Below, in pieces: positions 31,026 through 39,846 of a stretch of DNA of 64,000 nucleotides. The stretch lies in contig NZ_CP059322.2 of assembly GCF_013694245.2 (NCBI RefSeq), positions 306,001 through 370,000 on the forward strand, in the 5' to 3' direction. The position numbers were made by a program, and so were the translations under genes. The notes beneath the pieces are model-generated. The model was not told where the DNA came from and did not search any database. It was given only the letters and a program-made list of their open reading frames with translations. Origin of the DNA: Micromonospora ferruginea (GTDB lineage Bacteria; Actinomycetota; Actinomycetes; Mycobacteriales; Micromonosporaceae). Numbering within the stretch: position 1 is the first letter of the stretch; the number at the start of each line of letters is the position of its first letter.

Positions 31026-33143
31026 TCACCCCACCGGATCGAGCGTGGTCAGGCGCTGGGTGGCCCGGGACAGCGCCACGTAGAGCGTCCGCACCCCGGA
31101 GCCCGGGTCGGCCCGGATCTCGCCCGGCGCGACCAGCACCACACCGTCGTACTCCATGCCCTTGGCCTGCAGGCTGGTCACCACCTGGAGCCGGCCGCCG
31201 CCCAGCTCGCCCAGCCAGCCGGCCACCTCGTCCCGGCGCGGCACCGGTGTGATCACCCCGACCGTGCCCTCCACCTCGGCCAGCAGCGTCCGGGCCGCCT
31301 CGACCGTGGCCGACGGCAGCTCGGCGGCGGCCACCGTGCGCTGGACCGGCGGCACGCCGGTGGAGCGCACCGCGTCCGGCAACGCCAGGTCCGGGTACAG
31401 CCGGCGGATCTCCGCCGCTGCCACCGCGAAGATCTCCGCCGAGTTGCGGTAGTTGGTGGTCAGCTCGTAGCGGTGCCGGCGACGCCGGCCCAACGCCTGG
31501 TCCCGGGCCCGGTCCAGCTCCTGCGGGTCGCCCGTCCAGGCGGTCTGCGCCGGGTCGCCGACCACCGTCCAGGACGCCAGCCGCCCGCGCCGCCCCACCA
31601 TCCGCCACTGCATCGGCGAGACGTCCTGCGACTCGTCCACCACCACGTGCGCGTAGTCGCGGTAGTCCGCCGGACGCTCCCGGGCCGCCGCCCGCGCGGC
31701 GCGCTGCCGATCGGCGTACGTGCTCAGCTCGCGCACGCCGCCGGCCAACTGGTACGGGTCCCGCTTCGGCTTCGCCCGGCGCACCGGCGTGCCGAGCAGC
31801 GCGTCCAGCTCGTCCAGCAGCGCGATGTCGGCCACCGTCAGCCCCTCGGCGTCAAGCGTCCGGTACGCGTCGGCGAGCAACCGGATCTCCGCCGAGGAGA
31901 GCACCCCGCCGGCGTACCGGCGCAGCCGCTCCGGCCGGGCCAGCCAACCCAGCACGTGGCGCGGGTGCAGCCGGGGCCACCACGCCTTGAGGAACTCGCG
32001 GAACTCCGGCCGCTCGATGATCTCGTCCTCGAACGCCGGCTGCTCCGGCAGCCGCCCCACCCGCAGCGTGCGGGCCTGCGCGTAGAGCGCGGCGAGCACC
32101 GCGTCGAACGCCGCCCGGCGCACCTCGTTGCGGCGCGCGCCCCGGGCCAGCGTCCGGTCCCGGACCGCGTCCAGCGCCGGCCGCTCCAGCCGCAGCAGCT
32201 CACCGCGGTAGAGCAGGCGCAGCTCCGGCGGGGAGTCCGGCACCGCGTCCCGGACCGCGCGCTCCAGCACCCGACGCATCCGCAGCGAACCCTTCACCGC
32301 CGCCACCTCCGGCGGGTCCGTCCGGGTCGCGGACAGGCCCGGGAAGAGCGAACCGAGCGAGTGCAGGGTGGCGGTCTCCTCGCCGAGCGACGGCAGCACC
32401 GACGCGATGTACTCGACGAACACGCCGGACGGCCCGACCACCAGGATGCCGCCGCCGGCGTACCGGGCCCGGTCGGAGTAGAGCAGGTACGCGGCCCGGT
32501 GCAGCGCCACCGCCGTCTTGCCGGTGCCCGGACCCCCGGAGACGATCGTGACGCCGCTGCCGGGGGAGCGGATCGCCTCGTCCTGCTCCCGCTGGATGGT
32601 GGCCACGATGTCGCGCATGCCCCGACCGGTGGCCCGGGACAGCGTGGCCAGCAGCGCGCCGTCGCCGACCACCGCCATGTCCGGCGGGGCGGCCTCCGGG
32701 TCCAGCAGGTCGTCCTCGATCCGGGTGACCTTCTCGGCGGCGGACTGGATCGTGCGCCGGCGCACCACGCCCCGCGGCTCGGCCGGCGTGGCCTGGTAGA
32801 ACGCGGCGGCGGCCGGCGCCCGCCAGTCCACCACCAGCGTCTCCGCGTCGTCGGCGCGCACGCCGAGGCGGCCCACGTGCAGCACCTGCCCGGTCCGCAG
32901 GTCCAGCCGGCCGAAGACCAACCCCTCGTGCTCGGCGTCCAGCACGTGCCGGCGCTGGGCGGCGTGGAAGACCATCGCGTCCCGCTCGACCAGCGCGCCG
33001 AACGTGCCGACCCGGGCGAGCTGGTAGCCCTCCCGCTCGGCGTCGGCCGCGGACCGGCGCAGCTCGGCCAGCCGGGCGTACACCCGGTCGAGGTGCCGCT
33101 GCTCGGCGGCGATCTCCCGGTCCAGCGTGGTCTGGTCGGTCAA
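31026..33143 (-). CDS. helD: HelD-like RNA polymerase-associated ATPase (UvrD/SF1 fold)
   Basis: A 705-residue SF1-like protein. An N-terminal coiled coil (DREIAAEQRHLDRVYARLAE), as in HelD, reaches into the RNA polymerase channel. Walker A is GGPGTGKTA (203-210), Walker B HVVVDESQDVSP, with motifs VVGDPAQTAW, LTTNYRNSAEI and QAKGMEYDGVVL, and a final VALSRATQRL. HelD releases stalled polymerase from DNA, and actinobacterial versions can protect it from rifampicin. I chose TTG 33143 with AGGAG upstream; the longer frame to 33239 lacks a ribosome site. A single gene, convergent with none. Confidence 0.9.
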   Translation of the reverse strand: MTDQTTLDREIAAEQRHLDRVYARLAELRRSAADAEREGYQLARVGTFGALVERDAMVFHAAQRRHVLDAEHEGLVFGRLDLRTGQVLHVGRLGVRADDAETLVVDWRAPAAAAFYQATPAEPRGVVRRRTIQSAAEKVTRIEDDLLDPEAAPPDMAVVGDGALLATLSRATGRGMRDIVATIQREQDEAIRSPGSGVTIVSGGPGTGKTAVALHRAAYLLYSDRARYAGGGILVVGPSGVFVEYIASVLPSLGEETATLHSLGSLFPGLSATRTDPPEVAAVKGSLRMRRVLERAVRDAVPDSPPELRLLYRGELLRLERPALDAVRDRTLARGARRNEVRRAAFDAVLAALYAQARTLRVGRLPEQPAFEDEIIERPEFREFLKAWWPRLHPRHVLGWLARPERLRRYAGGVLSSAEIRLLADAYRTLDAEGLTVADIALLDELDALLGTPVRRAKPKRDPYQLAGGVRELSTYADRQRAARAAARERPADYRDYAHVVVDESQDVSPMQWRMVGRRGRLASWTVVGDPAQTAWTGDPQELDRARDQALGRRRRHRYELTTNYRNSAEIFAVAAAEIRRLYPDLALPDAVRSTGVPPVQRTVAAAELPSATVEAARTLLAEVEGTVGVITPVPRRDEVAGWLGELGGGRLQVVTSLQAKGMEYDGVVLVAPGEIRADPGSGVRTLYVALSRATQRLTTLDPVG

Positions 33144-33257
33144 CGCGGTGCTCCTGTGGTCGAACGGCGCGACGGGCTGAATGAGGGTACGGGCCGCCGG
33201 CAAGCCGGACGTCGGGGCCATGCCGCGCGACCGGCCCACGCCGGTGCCGGTTGCCCG

Positions 33258-34181
33258 TTATCCGGCTGTTCCCACCCGTTTCCCGGCCGTCCGTCCGCCG
33301 GTCAGCACCCGGCTCACCACGCCCGCGACGGCGGCGTTCACCACGTCCGGGCGTTCCATCATCAGCATGTGCCCGGCACCGGGGCAGACCGTCAGCTCGG
33401 CCGTCGGCAGCGCCGCCGCGATCGACTCGGCGCACGGCGGCGGCGTCAGCCGGTCCCGGTCGCCGACCAGCGCGGCGGCCGGCAGCCCACCGAGCGCGGC
33501 CAGCGTCTCCAGCCGGTGCTGGGCGCCGATCGAGGCGCGGAACCCGCCGATCGAGCGGAGTGTGGCGCGCGCCACCGCGGAGGTGACCAGCCGGATGTCC
33601 GCCGGGTCGCAGCGGTCGCCGAAGAGCATCCACCGGATGCTGGGACGCAACGCGCGCAGCAGCGCGTGCGGCGGCCGCCAGCCCCCGCAGCGGGCCAGCA
33701 CCCCGGCCCCGGTGGTCTCGGCCAGCCGGATCAACCGGGTGATCCGCGGCGAGAGCCCGTAGGCGGTGTGCGTGTGCCCCTCCGCGGTGGTCGAGACGAA
33801 GACCAGGCCGGCGGTGCGGGCGGCGAACCGGTCCGGGTGGCGGTGCGCGTACTCCATCACGGTCATCCCGCCCATCGAGTGCCCGACCAGCACGACCGGG
33901 CCGGACGGGGCGAACTCGTCGACCACCGCGGCCAGGTCGTCGCCGAGCTGGGCCAGCGTGGCATCGGGCAGGGCCAGGCAGCTCGACCGGCCGTGCCCGC
34001 GCGCGTCGTAGGCGACCACCCGCACCCGGTCGCCGAAACGCTCCCGCAGGTCGGCGAGCTGCCGGTGCCAACTGCGGCCGTCCAGCGTCCACCCGTGCAG
34101 CAGGAGCACGGTGACCTCGGCGTCGACCGGACCGGTCACCGTGACGTGCAGGCGCACGTCGTCGGGAAGCCGCAGTTCCAT
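33258..34181 (-). CDS. Alpha/beta hydrolase
   Basis: A 307-residue hydrolase with oxyanion motif LLLHGWTLDGRSW, nucleophile GHSMGGMTVMEYA, acidic residue in LVGDRDRLTPP and catalytic His in PGAGHMLMMERP. Extra helices between 150 and 230 form the cap. No signal peptide. ATG 34181 sits seven bases after GGGAGGTGG. It is divergent from carbonic anhydrase. The substrate cannot be determined; haloperoxidase- and esterase-like roles are typical. Confidence 0.82.
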   Translation of the reverse strand: MELRLPDDVRLHVTVTGPVDAEVTVLLLHGWTLDGRSWHRQLADLRERFGDRVRVVAYDARGHGRSSCLALPDATLAQLGDDLAAVVDEFAPSGPVVLVGHSMGGMTVMEYAHRHPDRFAARTAGLVFVSTTAEGHTHTAYGLSPRITRLIRLAETTGAGVLARCGGWRPPHALLRALRPSIRWMLFGDRCDPADIRLVTSAVARATLRSIGGFRASIGAQHRLETLAALGGLPAAALVGDRDRLTPPPCAESIAAALPTAELTVCPGAGHMLMMERPDVVNAAVAGVVSRVLTGGRTAGKRVGTAG

Positions 34182-34327
34182 GGTCCACCTCCCGGGGCCG
34201 TCCGGTGCGTCACCGGAGTGACCCGGCGGTGACACCGGCGTTACCCGCCATGACACCACGGCAACCGGGACGGTGAGAAGATTCGCGTCCGCCCGCGCCG
34301 GGTCGGATCGGTGACCAGGCTGGGGGC

Positions 34328-34963
34328 ATGCCGACCACGCCCGCCGCCCGGAGCCCCCGGGCCGCCCTGGCCGAGCTGCTCACCGGCAACCGTCGCTTCG
34401 TCAGCGGCCAGCCGCTGCACGGGCACGACGTCGGCGCCGCCGCGGCGGTGGCCTCCGGCGACCAGCAGCCGTACGCGGTGGTGCTGGGCTGCATCGACTC
34501 CCGGGTGCCGCTGGAGGCGATCTTCGACCAGACGTTCGGGTCGATCTGCGTGATCCGTACCGGCGCGCACGTGCTGGACCGCGCGGTATGCGGCTCGATC
34601 GAGTACGTGGTGGGGCAGCTCGGCGTACGGCTGGTGATGGTGCTGGGCCACGAGCGCTGCGGCGCGGTCGCCTCGACCGTCGACGCGCTGCGCACCGGGC
34701 GGCGGCCCGGCGGGGCGCTGGCCTACGTGGTGGACCGGATCGCGCCGGCGGTGCTCGAGGTCGGGCTGGACGACCCGGCCGCGCATCCGCTGGCGATCCG
34801 CCGGCACGTGCGGCGGACCGTGGCCGCGCTGCGCGCCGACGACCTGCTCGCCGGCCCGGTGGCGGCCGGTGGGCTGGCCGTGGTGGGCGCGCTCTACGAC
34901 CTGGCCACCGGCGAGGTCACGGTGCTGGCGGAGGAGGAGACGCAGGACCGCCCGCCGGGGTGA
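34328..34963 (+). CDS. Beta-class carbonic anhydrase
   Basis: A 211-residue enzyme that interconverts CO2 and bicarbonate. Zinc ligands are C55 ([10 protein letters not shown], with the catalytic Asp57-Arg59 dyad), H108 and C111 ([10 protein letters not shown]). The fold and length are normal for beta-CA. It is cytoplasmic. No SulP or bicarbonate transporter adjoins it. The stop codon lies inside the terminator hairpin at 34943. Confidence 0.94.
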   Translation: MPTTPAARSPRAALAELLTGNRRFVSGQPLHGHDVGAAAAVASGDQQPYAVVLGCIDSRVPLEAIFDQTFGSICVIRTGAHVLDRAVCGSIEYVVGQLGVRLVMVLGHERCGAVASTVDALRTGRRPGGALAYVVDRIAPAVLEVGLDDPAAHPLAIRRHVRRTVAALRADDLLAGPVAAGGLAVVGALYDLATGEVTVLAEEETQDRPPG

Positions 34964-34982
34964 TCCCCGACGGGCGGTCCTG
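34943..34982 (+). terminator. Terminator overlapping the carbonic anhydrase stop codon
   Basis: Arms CAGGACCGCCCG (34943-34954) and CGGGCGGTCCTG (34971-34982) form a 12-bp perfect stem, and the intervening CCGGGGTGATCCCC makes an inner hairpin containing the stop. Confidence 0.8.
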
Positions 34983-35001
34983 GTGGTGCGGGTGAGGGCG
35001 C

Positions 35002-35331
35002 TCAGCCCTCGAAGACGCCGGCCTCGACCAGACGCTTCTCGGTGGCGTCCCAGCCGTGGTCCGGGTGGGACTGGGCCAGGCCGTTGATCTCGGCGCGGAT
35101 CTTGGCGGCGTGGCCGGCGGCGGCCAGCACGCGGATCTCCTCGACGAAGGCGTCGGAGTCGGTGCGCAGGTGCGCGGTCTTGCCGTTGGTCAGGTTGCGC
35201 ACGTAGGCGTGCTTGCCGCCGTTGAGCGGGATCAGGTACTTGAACTCGCCCAGCACGCTGAGGGCGCCACCCTGGCCAGCCTGGCCGGCCCGGACTGACG
35301 CGCGCGCGGTCTTAGAGGTGTTGCTCGCCAC
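35002..35331 (-). CDS. Conserved actinobacterial hypothetical protein
   Basis: A 109-residue protein with an Ala/Ser-rich N-terminus, then GEFKYLIPLNGGKHAYVRNL, TAHLRTDSDAFVEEIRVLAAAGHAAKIRAEI and DHGWDATEKRLVEAGVFEG. No signal peptide or membrane helix. GTG 35331 follows AAGGAGT by eight bases. I recognise it as a conserved-looking small protein but not a named family. It converges with the carbonic anhydrase terminator. Confidence 0.65.
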   Translation of the reverse strand: MASNTSKTARASVRAGQAGQGGALSVLGEFKYLIPLNGGKHAYVRNLTNGKTAHLRTDSDAFVEEIRVLAAAGHAAKIRAEINGLAQSHPDHGWDATEKRLVEAGVFEG

Positions 35332-35659
35332 GGAGGTACTCCTTGCAGACGTACGGTGGGGACGGGAAACGTCCGGGGGCTGATGCGGGTGACGCCCGGG
35401 ATGGGCGCCGGCCCGCGAAGATGTGCGGCGGCACAGAACCGCCCAGAGAACTGTACACGACCACGACGCCTGGCTGGTCGTCGCGCCGTCATCGGGACAC
35501 AACCGGGTCGGCCACCCGGGTATTTCCGGCCGCCCGACCCCGGCGAATTTTCCGATTCGCTGGCGCACCACCTGTCACAGCCGTCATCATGTGTGCCAGA
35601 GGCCACTCGGGTGACGAGGTCGTAGGGGAAGACGCACCTCGGCTCACCGGGAGGTCACC
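35332..35659. other. 328-bp divergent intergenic region, no gene seen
   Basis: Separates the small hypothetical protein (minus) from DUF3145 (plus). It includes a lower-GC patch with TTTTCCGATTCG at about 35547-35560 and the arms CACCTGTCACAG near 35567. It presumably carries both promoters. No palindrome, RNA motif or convincing reading frame was found. Confidence 0.5.
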
Positions 35660-36151
35660 GTGCCAACGCGTGGCGTCGTATACGTCCACTCGACCCCGCT
35701 CGCCGTGTGCTCGCACGTCGAGTGGGCGATCGCGCGCGTCCTCGCCGCGCCGGTCAACCTGCACTGGACGGCGCAGCCCGTCGACCACGGCGCCCGCCGC
35801 GCCGAGTGCGGCTGGACCGGCAGCCCGGGGACGGGCGCCGAGCTGGCTGCTGCCCTCCGGCAGTGGCCCATGATCCGTTTCGAGGTGACCGAGGAACCCA
35901 GTCCCGGCGTCGACGGCGAGCGCTTCATGTACGTCCCGGGACGAGGGCTGTTCCGGGCCACCGTCGGCGCGGCCGGCGACATCCAGCTCGGCGAGGACCG
36001 GCTGCGCAGCCTGATGGCCGCCGCGCGCGCCCCGGAGGCGCTGGCGCACGCGCTGGACAAGGCGCTCGGCACCGCCTGGGACGCCGAGTTGGAGCCCTAC
36101 CGGTACGCCGGCGACGGCGCCCCGGTGACGCTGCTCACCCGGGTGGGGTGA
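35660..36151 (+). CDS. DUF3145 family protein
   Basis: A 163-residue actinobacterial protein opening MPTRGVVYVHSTPLAVCSHVEWAI, the characteristic DUF3145 start, with PVNLHWTAQPV, a GTGAEL helix and RFMYVPGRGLFRATVG. The family is widespread in actinobacteria and its role is unknown. GTG 35660 is preceded by GGGAGGTCACC. It lies head to tail with the GH3 gene, 34 bp apart, but the GH3 gene has its own leaderless promoter. Confidence 0.85.
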   Translation: MPTRGVVYVHSTPLAVCSHVEWAIARVLAAPVNLHWTAQPVDHGARRAECGWTGSPGTGAELAAALRQWPMIRFEVTEEPSPGVDGERFMYVPGRGLFRATVGAAGDIQLGEDRLRSLMAAARAPEALAHALDKALGTAWDAELEPYRYAGDGAPVTLLTRVG

Positions 36152-36185
36152 CGGCGGGGCGAGTTGCCCCGATACGGTGGGGCCC

Positions 36186-37904
36186 GTGTCGATTTCCCCG
36201 CGGCGCTCCGCCGTCGCGCTCGCCGCACTGACCGCGCTGCTCGTCTCCGGCTGCTCGGACGGGCCGGACCGGCCCCGCCCGGCCCCGTCGAAGCCGGCGC
36301 CCTCCGCGCCCTCGTCGCCGGCGCCCACCACCGCCGACCCGGCCGCCCAGGCCGCGGCGCTGGTCGCCACGCTCTCCGACGAGGACCTGGTCGGGCAGGT
36401 GCTGATGCCGTACGCCTACGGCAGCTCGGCCACCGAGGTCTCCGCCGGCTCGGCCGCCGGCAACCGGGCCCTGGCCGGCGTCGACACCCCCGCCGAGATG
36501 GTGGCGAAGTACCGCCTCGGCGGCGTCATCCTGGTCGGCTTCAGCGCCGACGACCCGACCTCGGGCAACCAGGAGACCACGAACGTCGACAGCCCCAAGC
36601 AGGTCCGGGAGCTGACCGACGGGCTGCGCGCCGCCGCCGGCAAGCTGCCCGCCGGCGCCGCGCCGTTCCTGGTCGGCACCGACCAGGAGTACGGCGTGGT
36701 CACCCGGATCACCGACGGGGTGACCCAGTTGCCCAGCCCGCTCGCCGCCGGCGCGGCCGGCAACCCGGCCCTGACCGAGGCCGCCTGGCGGGCCGCCGGG
36801 GCGGAGCTGGCCGCGATGGGCGTCAACCTGGACTTCGCGCCGGTCGCCGACGTGCTGGCCACCCGCAGCACGGTGATCGGCTCGCGGTCCTTCGGGGCCA
36901 CCCCGGCCACCGCGTCCCCCCAGGTCGCCGGCGCGGTACGCGGCCTGCAGGCCGAGGGCGTGGGCGCCGCGGTGAAGCACTTCCCCGGGCACGGCCTGAG
37001 CGCCGACGACTCGCACAGCGTGCTGCCGGTGGTCGGGCAGTCCCGGGCCACGCTGGACCGCACCGCGTTCCCGCCCTTCCGGGCCGGGATCGACGCCGGC
37101 GCGATGGCGGTGATGTCCGCGCACCTCGACGTCAAGGCGATCGACCCGGGCACCCCGGCCACGTTCTCCCGCAAGCTGCTCACCGACGTGCTCCGCGGCC
37201 AGCTCGGCTTCCAGGGCGTGGTGATCACCGACGGGATGAACATGCCGCCGGCCAAGAAGTGGTCGCCCGGTGAGGCGGCGGTCCGCGCGCTCAACGCCGG
37301 CAACGACCTCATCCTGATGACCCCGAACGTGAACCAGGCGTACGACGGGCTGCGCGCCGCGCTCAAGGACGGCTCGCTGCCGCGGACCCGCCTGGTCGAG
37401 GCGGTCACCCGGGTGCTCACCATGAAGTTCCGGCTGGCCGGGCACCCGCAGCCGGCGCTGTCGACGCTGGACACGGCCGAGCACCGCAAGGCCGCCGCCG
37501 ACCTGGCCGCCGCCGCGGTGACCGTGCTGCGCGGCTCGTGCGGAGGCGCGGTGACCGGCCCGGTCCGGGTCACCTCCTCCGGCGGCCGGGACCGCACCCG
37601 GGCGTTGCTGACCGAGGCGCTGACCGCGGCCGGGGTCAAGGTGGTGTCCTCCGGCGGCACCGTGGTGCACCTCGTCGGGTACGGCGACGGTGCGAAGGAC
37701 CTGCGCGCCGACGCGGCCGTGACGGTGGCCATGGACACCCCGTACCTGCTGTCCGGGGCGAAGTCGCCGACGGTGCTGGCGACCTACTCGTCCACCCGGG
37801 CCTCGATGACCGCGCTGGCCGCGGTGCTGGCCGGCAAGGCCCGCCCCACGGGCCGCGCCCCGGTCCCGGTCCCCGGCCTCCCCGCCACCACCTGCAAGGT
37901 GTAA
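36186..37904 (+). CDS. GH3 family lipoprotein, beta-N-acetylhexosaminidase type
   Basis: A 572-residue secreted lipoprotein. The signal has a lipobox LVSGC and is followed by a Pro/Ser/Ala linker. The GH3 catalytic barrel shows GTDQEYG, VAAVKHFPGHG (with the NagZ-type KHFPGHG and following His-containing DSHSVLP) and VVITDGMNM with the nucleophile Asp. The His dyad points to the NagZ subgroup acting on peptidoglycan GlcNAc. A C-terminal Rossmann-like domain follows. GTG 36186 is seven bases after TACGGT (36173-36178), so it is probably leaderless. The TAA stop is shared with a palindromic repeat. Confidence 0.87.
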   Translation: MSISPRRSAVALAALTALLVSGCSDGPDRPRPAPSKPAPSAPSSPAPTTADPAAQAAALVATLSDEDLVGQVLMPYAYGSSATEVSAGSAAGNRALAGVDTPAEMVAKYRLGGVILVGFSADDPTSGNQETTNVDSPKQVRELTDGLRAAAGKLPAGAAPFLVGTDQEYGVVTRITDGVTQLPSPLAAGAAGNPALTEAAWRAAGAELAAMGVNLDFAPVADVLATRSTVIGSRSFGATPATASPQVAGAVRGLQAEGVGAAVKHFPGHGLSADDSHSVLPVVGQSRATLDRTAFPPFRAGIDAGAMAVMSAHLDVKAIDPGTPATFSRKLLTDVLRGQLGFQGVVITDGMNMPPAKKWSPGEAAVRALNAGNDLILMTPNVNQAYDGLRAALKDGSLPRTRLVEAVTRVLTMKFRLAGHPQPALSTLDTAEHRKAAADLAAAAVTVLRGSCGGAVTGPVRVTSSGGRDRTRALLTEALTAAGVKVVSSGGTVVHLVGYGDGAKDLRADAAVTVAMDTPYLLSGAKSPTVLATYSSTRASMTALAAVLAGKARPTGRAPVPVPGLPATTCKV

Positions 37905-37954
37905 GGAGGGGCCCCCGGTTAACGCCTCCGGTAGAGGAGGGGGCCCCGCTTAAC
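37901..37954 (+). repeat. GC-box palindromic repeat, copy 5
   Basis: Begins GTAAGGAGGGGCCCC, in which TAA (37902-37904) is the stop codon of the GH3 gene, then GGTTAACGCCTCCGGTAGAG, the second box and TTAAC. It is the same orientation relative to the upstream gene as copies 2, 4 and 7. Confidence 0.85.
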
Positions 37955-38013
37955 ACCCCGTCCGGCGAAACCCGGGTGCGGCACCGGACGCCCGGGTGGC
38001 AGGGTCAGCGCCC

Positions 38014-38235
38014 ATGGGAGAGGCAGCACAGGGGTTCCGCTACGACGTACGCGCCGACGGCACCGTGGTGATCACGCACCACGGGCGGGCGGCGGGCACG
38101 CTGCGCGGTGGCCGGGCCGCGCAGTTCCTGGCCGAGGTCGACGACGACCCGCAACTGGTCATGGCCCGCTGGACCGGCAACTACCGGCGCGGCAACGAGC
38201 GGACCGCCCGGCAGCACCCCCGCAACCGGATGTGA
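38014..38235 (+). CDS. Small hypothetical protein (73 aa)
   Basis: MGEAAQGFRYDVRADGTVVI, then HHGRAAGTLRGGRAAQFLAEV and a basic C-terminus with NYRRGNERTARQHPRNR. The alternating pattern suggests a small alpha/beta domain; the fold is not recognised. I chose ATG 38014, eight bases after CAGGGT, over the in-frame GTG at 37996. It lies between two palindromic repeats, and its TGA abuts the 46-bp palindrome at 38236. It is similar in size to small nucleic-acid-binding proteins, but that is a guess. Confidence 0.6.
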   Translation: MGEAAQGFRYDVRADGTVVITHHGRAAGTLRGGRAAQFLAEVDDDPQLVMARWTGNYRRGNERTARQHPRNRM

Positions 38236-38281
38236 GGCGGGGCCCCTTTTTAACAGACGTCTGTTAAAAAGGGGCCCCGCC
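38236..38281. repeat. Perfect 46-bp palindrome (repeat copy 6, terminator-like)
   Basis: The 23-base left half, which starts GGCGGGGCCCC and ends TTTTTAACAGAC, is followed by its exact reverse complement. It sits between the stop codons of the convergent small protein and fabF genes. The T5/A5 tracts beside the GC stem make it a plausible bidirectional terminator. It keeps the GGGGCCCC box of the family but lacks the CGGTAGAG spacer. Confidence 0.85.
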
Positions 38282-38290
38282 TTACACGCC

Positions 38291-39517
38291 TCAGGGGCGG
38301 GTGAAGACCAGCGCCACGTTGTGGCCGCCGAAGCCGAACGCGTTGTTCAACGCGGCCGGGATCTCCAGGTGCCGGGCCTTGTGCGCGGCCACGTCCAGGT
38401 TGAGCCCGTCGTCCGGGTCGTCCAGGTTGATCGTCGGCGGCACCACGCCGTCGCGGATCGCCAGGATGGTGGCGATCGACTCCAGCGCACCGGCCGCGCC
38501 GAGCAGGTGCCCGGTCATCGACTTGGTGGCGGTGAGCAGCGGGTGGTCACCGATCGCCTGGTGCAGCGCGCCGATCTCCAGCATGTCGCCCACCGGCGTG
38601 GAGGTGGCGTGCGCGTTGACGTGCACGATGTCGGTGCGGGCCACGTCCGAGTCGGCGACCGCCTTGGCGATGGCCCGGATGGCGCCCTCACCCTCGGCGT
38701 GCGGCTGCACCATGTCGTACGCGTCGGAGGTGATCCCGGCGCCGGCCAGGCGCGCGTAGACCCGCGCGCCGCGGGCGGCGGCGTGGTCGGCGCGCTCCAG
38801 CACCAGCAGGCCCGCGCCCTCGCCGAGCACGAAGCCGTCGCGGGCCTTGTCCCACGGCCGGGAGGCCTTCTCCGGCTCGTCGTTGCGGGTCGACATGGCC
38901 CGCATCGAGGCGAAGCCGGCGATCGGCAGCGGGTGGATGACCGCCTCGGTGCCGCCGGCCACCACCACGTCGGCCCGGCCGGAGCGGATGATGTCCAGGC
39001 CCAGCGCGATCGCCTCCGCGCCGGTCGCGCAGGCGCTGGCCACCGAGTGCACGCCGGCCTTCGCGCCCAGTTCCAGCCCGACCCAGGCGGCCGGGCCGTT
39101 CGGCATCAGCATCGGCACCGTGTGCGGGGAGACCCGCCGCGGGCCGGACGCCTCCAGGATGTCGTCCTGGGCGAGCAGGGTGGTGGCGCCGCCGATGCCC
39201 GAGCCGACGCTGACCGCCAGCCGTTCCGGGTCGACCCCGGGTTCGGCCAGGCCGGCGTCCGCCCACGCCTCCCGCGCGGCGATCAGGGCGATCGCCTGCG
39301 AGCGGTCCAGCCGGCGCAGCTTCACCCGGTCCAGCACCTCGGCCGGGTCCACCGCCAGCTGGGCGGCGATCCGGACGGGCAGTTGCGCGGCCCACTCCTG
39401 GGTGAGCGCACTCACCCCGGAGCGGCCGGCGAGCATGGCGTCCCAGGTCGACGCGACGTCCCCGCCGAGCGGGGTCGTCGCGCCGAGCCCGGTGACGACG
39501 ACGTCGGGGCGACTCAT
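38291..39517 (-). CDS. fabF: 3-oxoacyl-ACP synthase II
   Basis: A 408-residue condensing enzyme that elongates acyl-ACP with malonyl-ACP. The Cys-His-His triad is complete: SACATGAEA, NAHATSTPVGD and KSMTGHLLGAAG; the C-terminal NAFGFGGHNVALVF is the usual closing motif. Last gene of the fabD-fabH-acpP-fabF operon, starting two bases after the acpP stop. Full length for the family. The transcript probably ends at the 46-bp palindrome. Confidence 0.96.
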   Translation of the reverse strand: MSRPDVVVTGLGATTPLGGDVASTWDAMLAGRSGVSALTQEWAAQLPVRIAAQLAVDPAEVLDRVKLRRLDRSQAIALIAAREAWADAGLAEPGVDPERLAVSVGSGIGGATTLLAQDDILEASGPRRVSPHTVPMLMPNGPAAWVGLELGAKAGVHSVASACATGAEAIALGLDIIRSGRADVVVAGGTEAVIHPLPIAGFASMRAMSTRNDEPEKASRPWDKARDGFVLGEGAGLLVLERADHAAARGARVYARLAGAGITSDAYDMVQPHAEGEGAIRAIAKAVADSDVARTDIVHVNAHATSTPVGDMLEIGALHQAIGDHPLLTATKSMTGHLLGAAGALESIATILAIRDGVVPPTINLDDPDDGLNLDVAAHKARHLEIPAALNNAFGFGGHNVALVFTRP

Positions 39518-39519
39518 GA

Positions 39520-39759
39520 TCAGGACTGCGCCTCGATGTAGCTGACCGCGTCCCCGACGGTCTTCAGGTTCTGCACCTCGTTGTCCGGGATCTTGACGCC
39601 GAACTTCTCCTCGGCCGCCACCACGACCTCCACCATGGAGAGCGAGTCGACGTCGAGGTCGTCGGTGAAGGACTTCCCCTCGGCCACGTCGTCCGGGTTC
39701 ACCCCGGCAACCTCTTCGAGGATCTCGGCGAGGCCGGCGGTGATCTCGTCACGGGTCAT
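39520..39759 (-). CDS. acpP: Acyl carrier protein
   Basis: A 79-residue ACP with the phosphopantetheine attachment Ser in DLDVDSLSMVEVV. It carries growing acyl chains in type II fatty acid synthesis. It lies between fabH and fabF, 87 bp after fabH. GAGAGG precedes the ATG. The family and pathway are unambiguous given its neighbours. Confidence 0.97.
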   Translation of the reverse strand: MTRDEITAGLAEILEEVAGVNPDDVAEGKSFTDDLDVDSLSMVEVVVAAEEKFGVKIPDNEVQNLKTVGDAVSYIEAQS

Positions 39760-39846
39760 TGCGGTTGGTTCCTCTCATCGGGGGTTTCTCGGTGCCCGGC
39801 GACGCCGGCCACCGCACCTGGAGCGCGTACGCGCCCGAGGGGGTCA

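Noticed and set aside
34206..34245. Possible further copy of the GGGTGA-N7-TCACCC palindrome before carbonic anhydrase
   Set aside because: The best match has an extra base in the spacer and two mismatched arm bases, so it does not fit the perfect copies.
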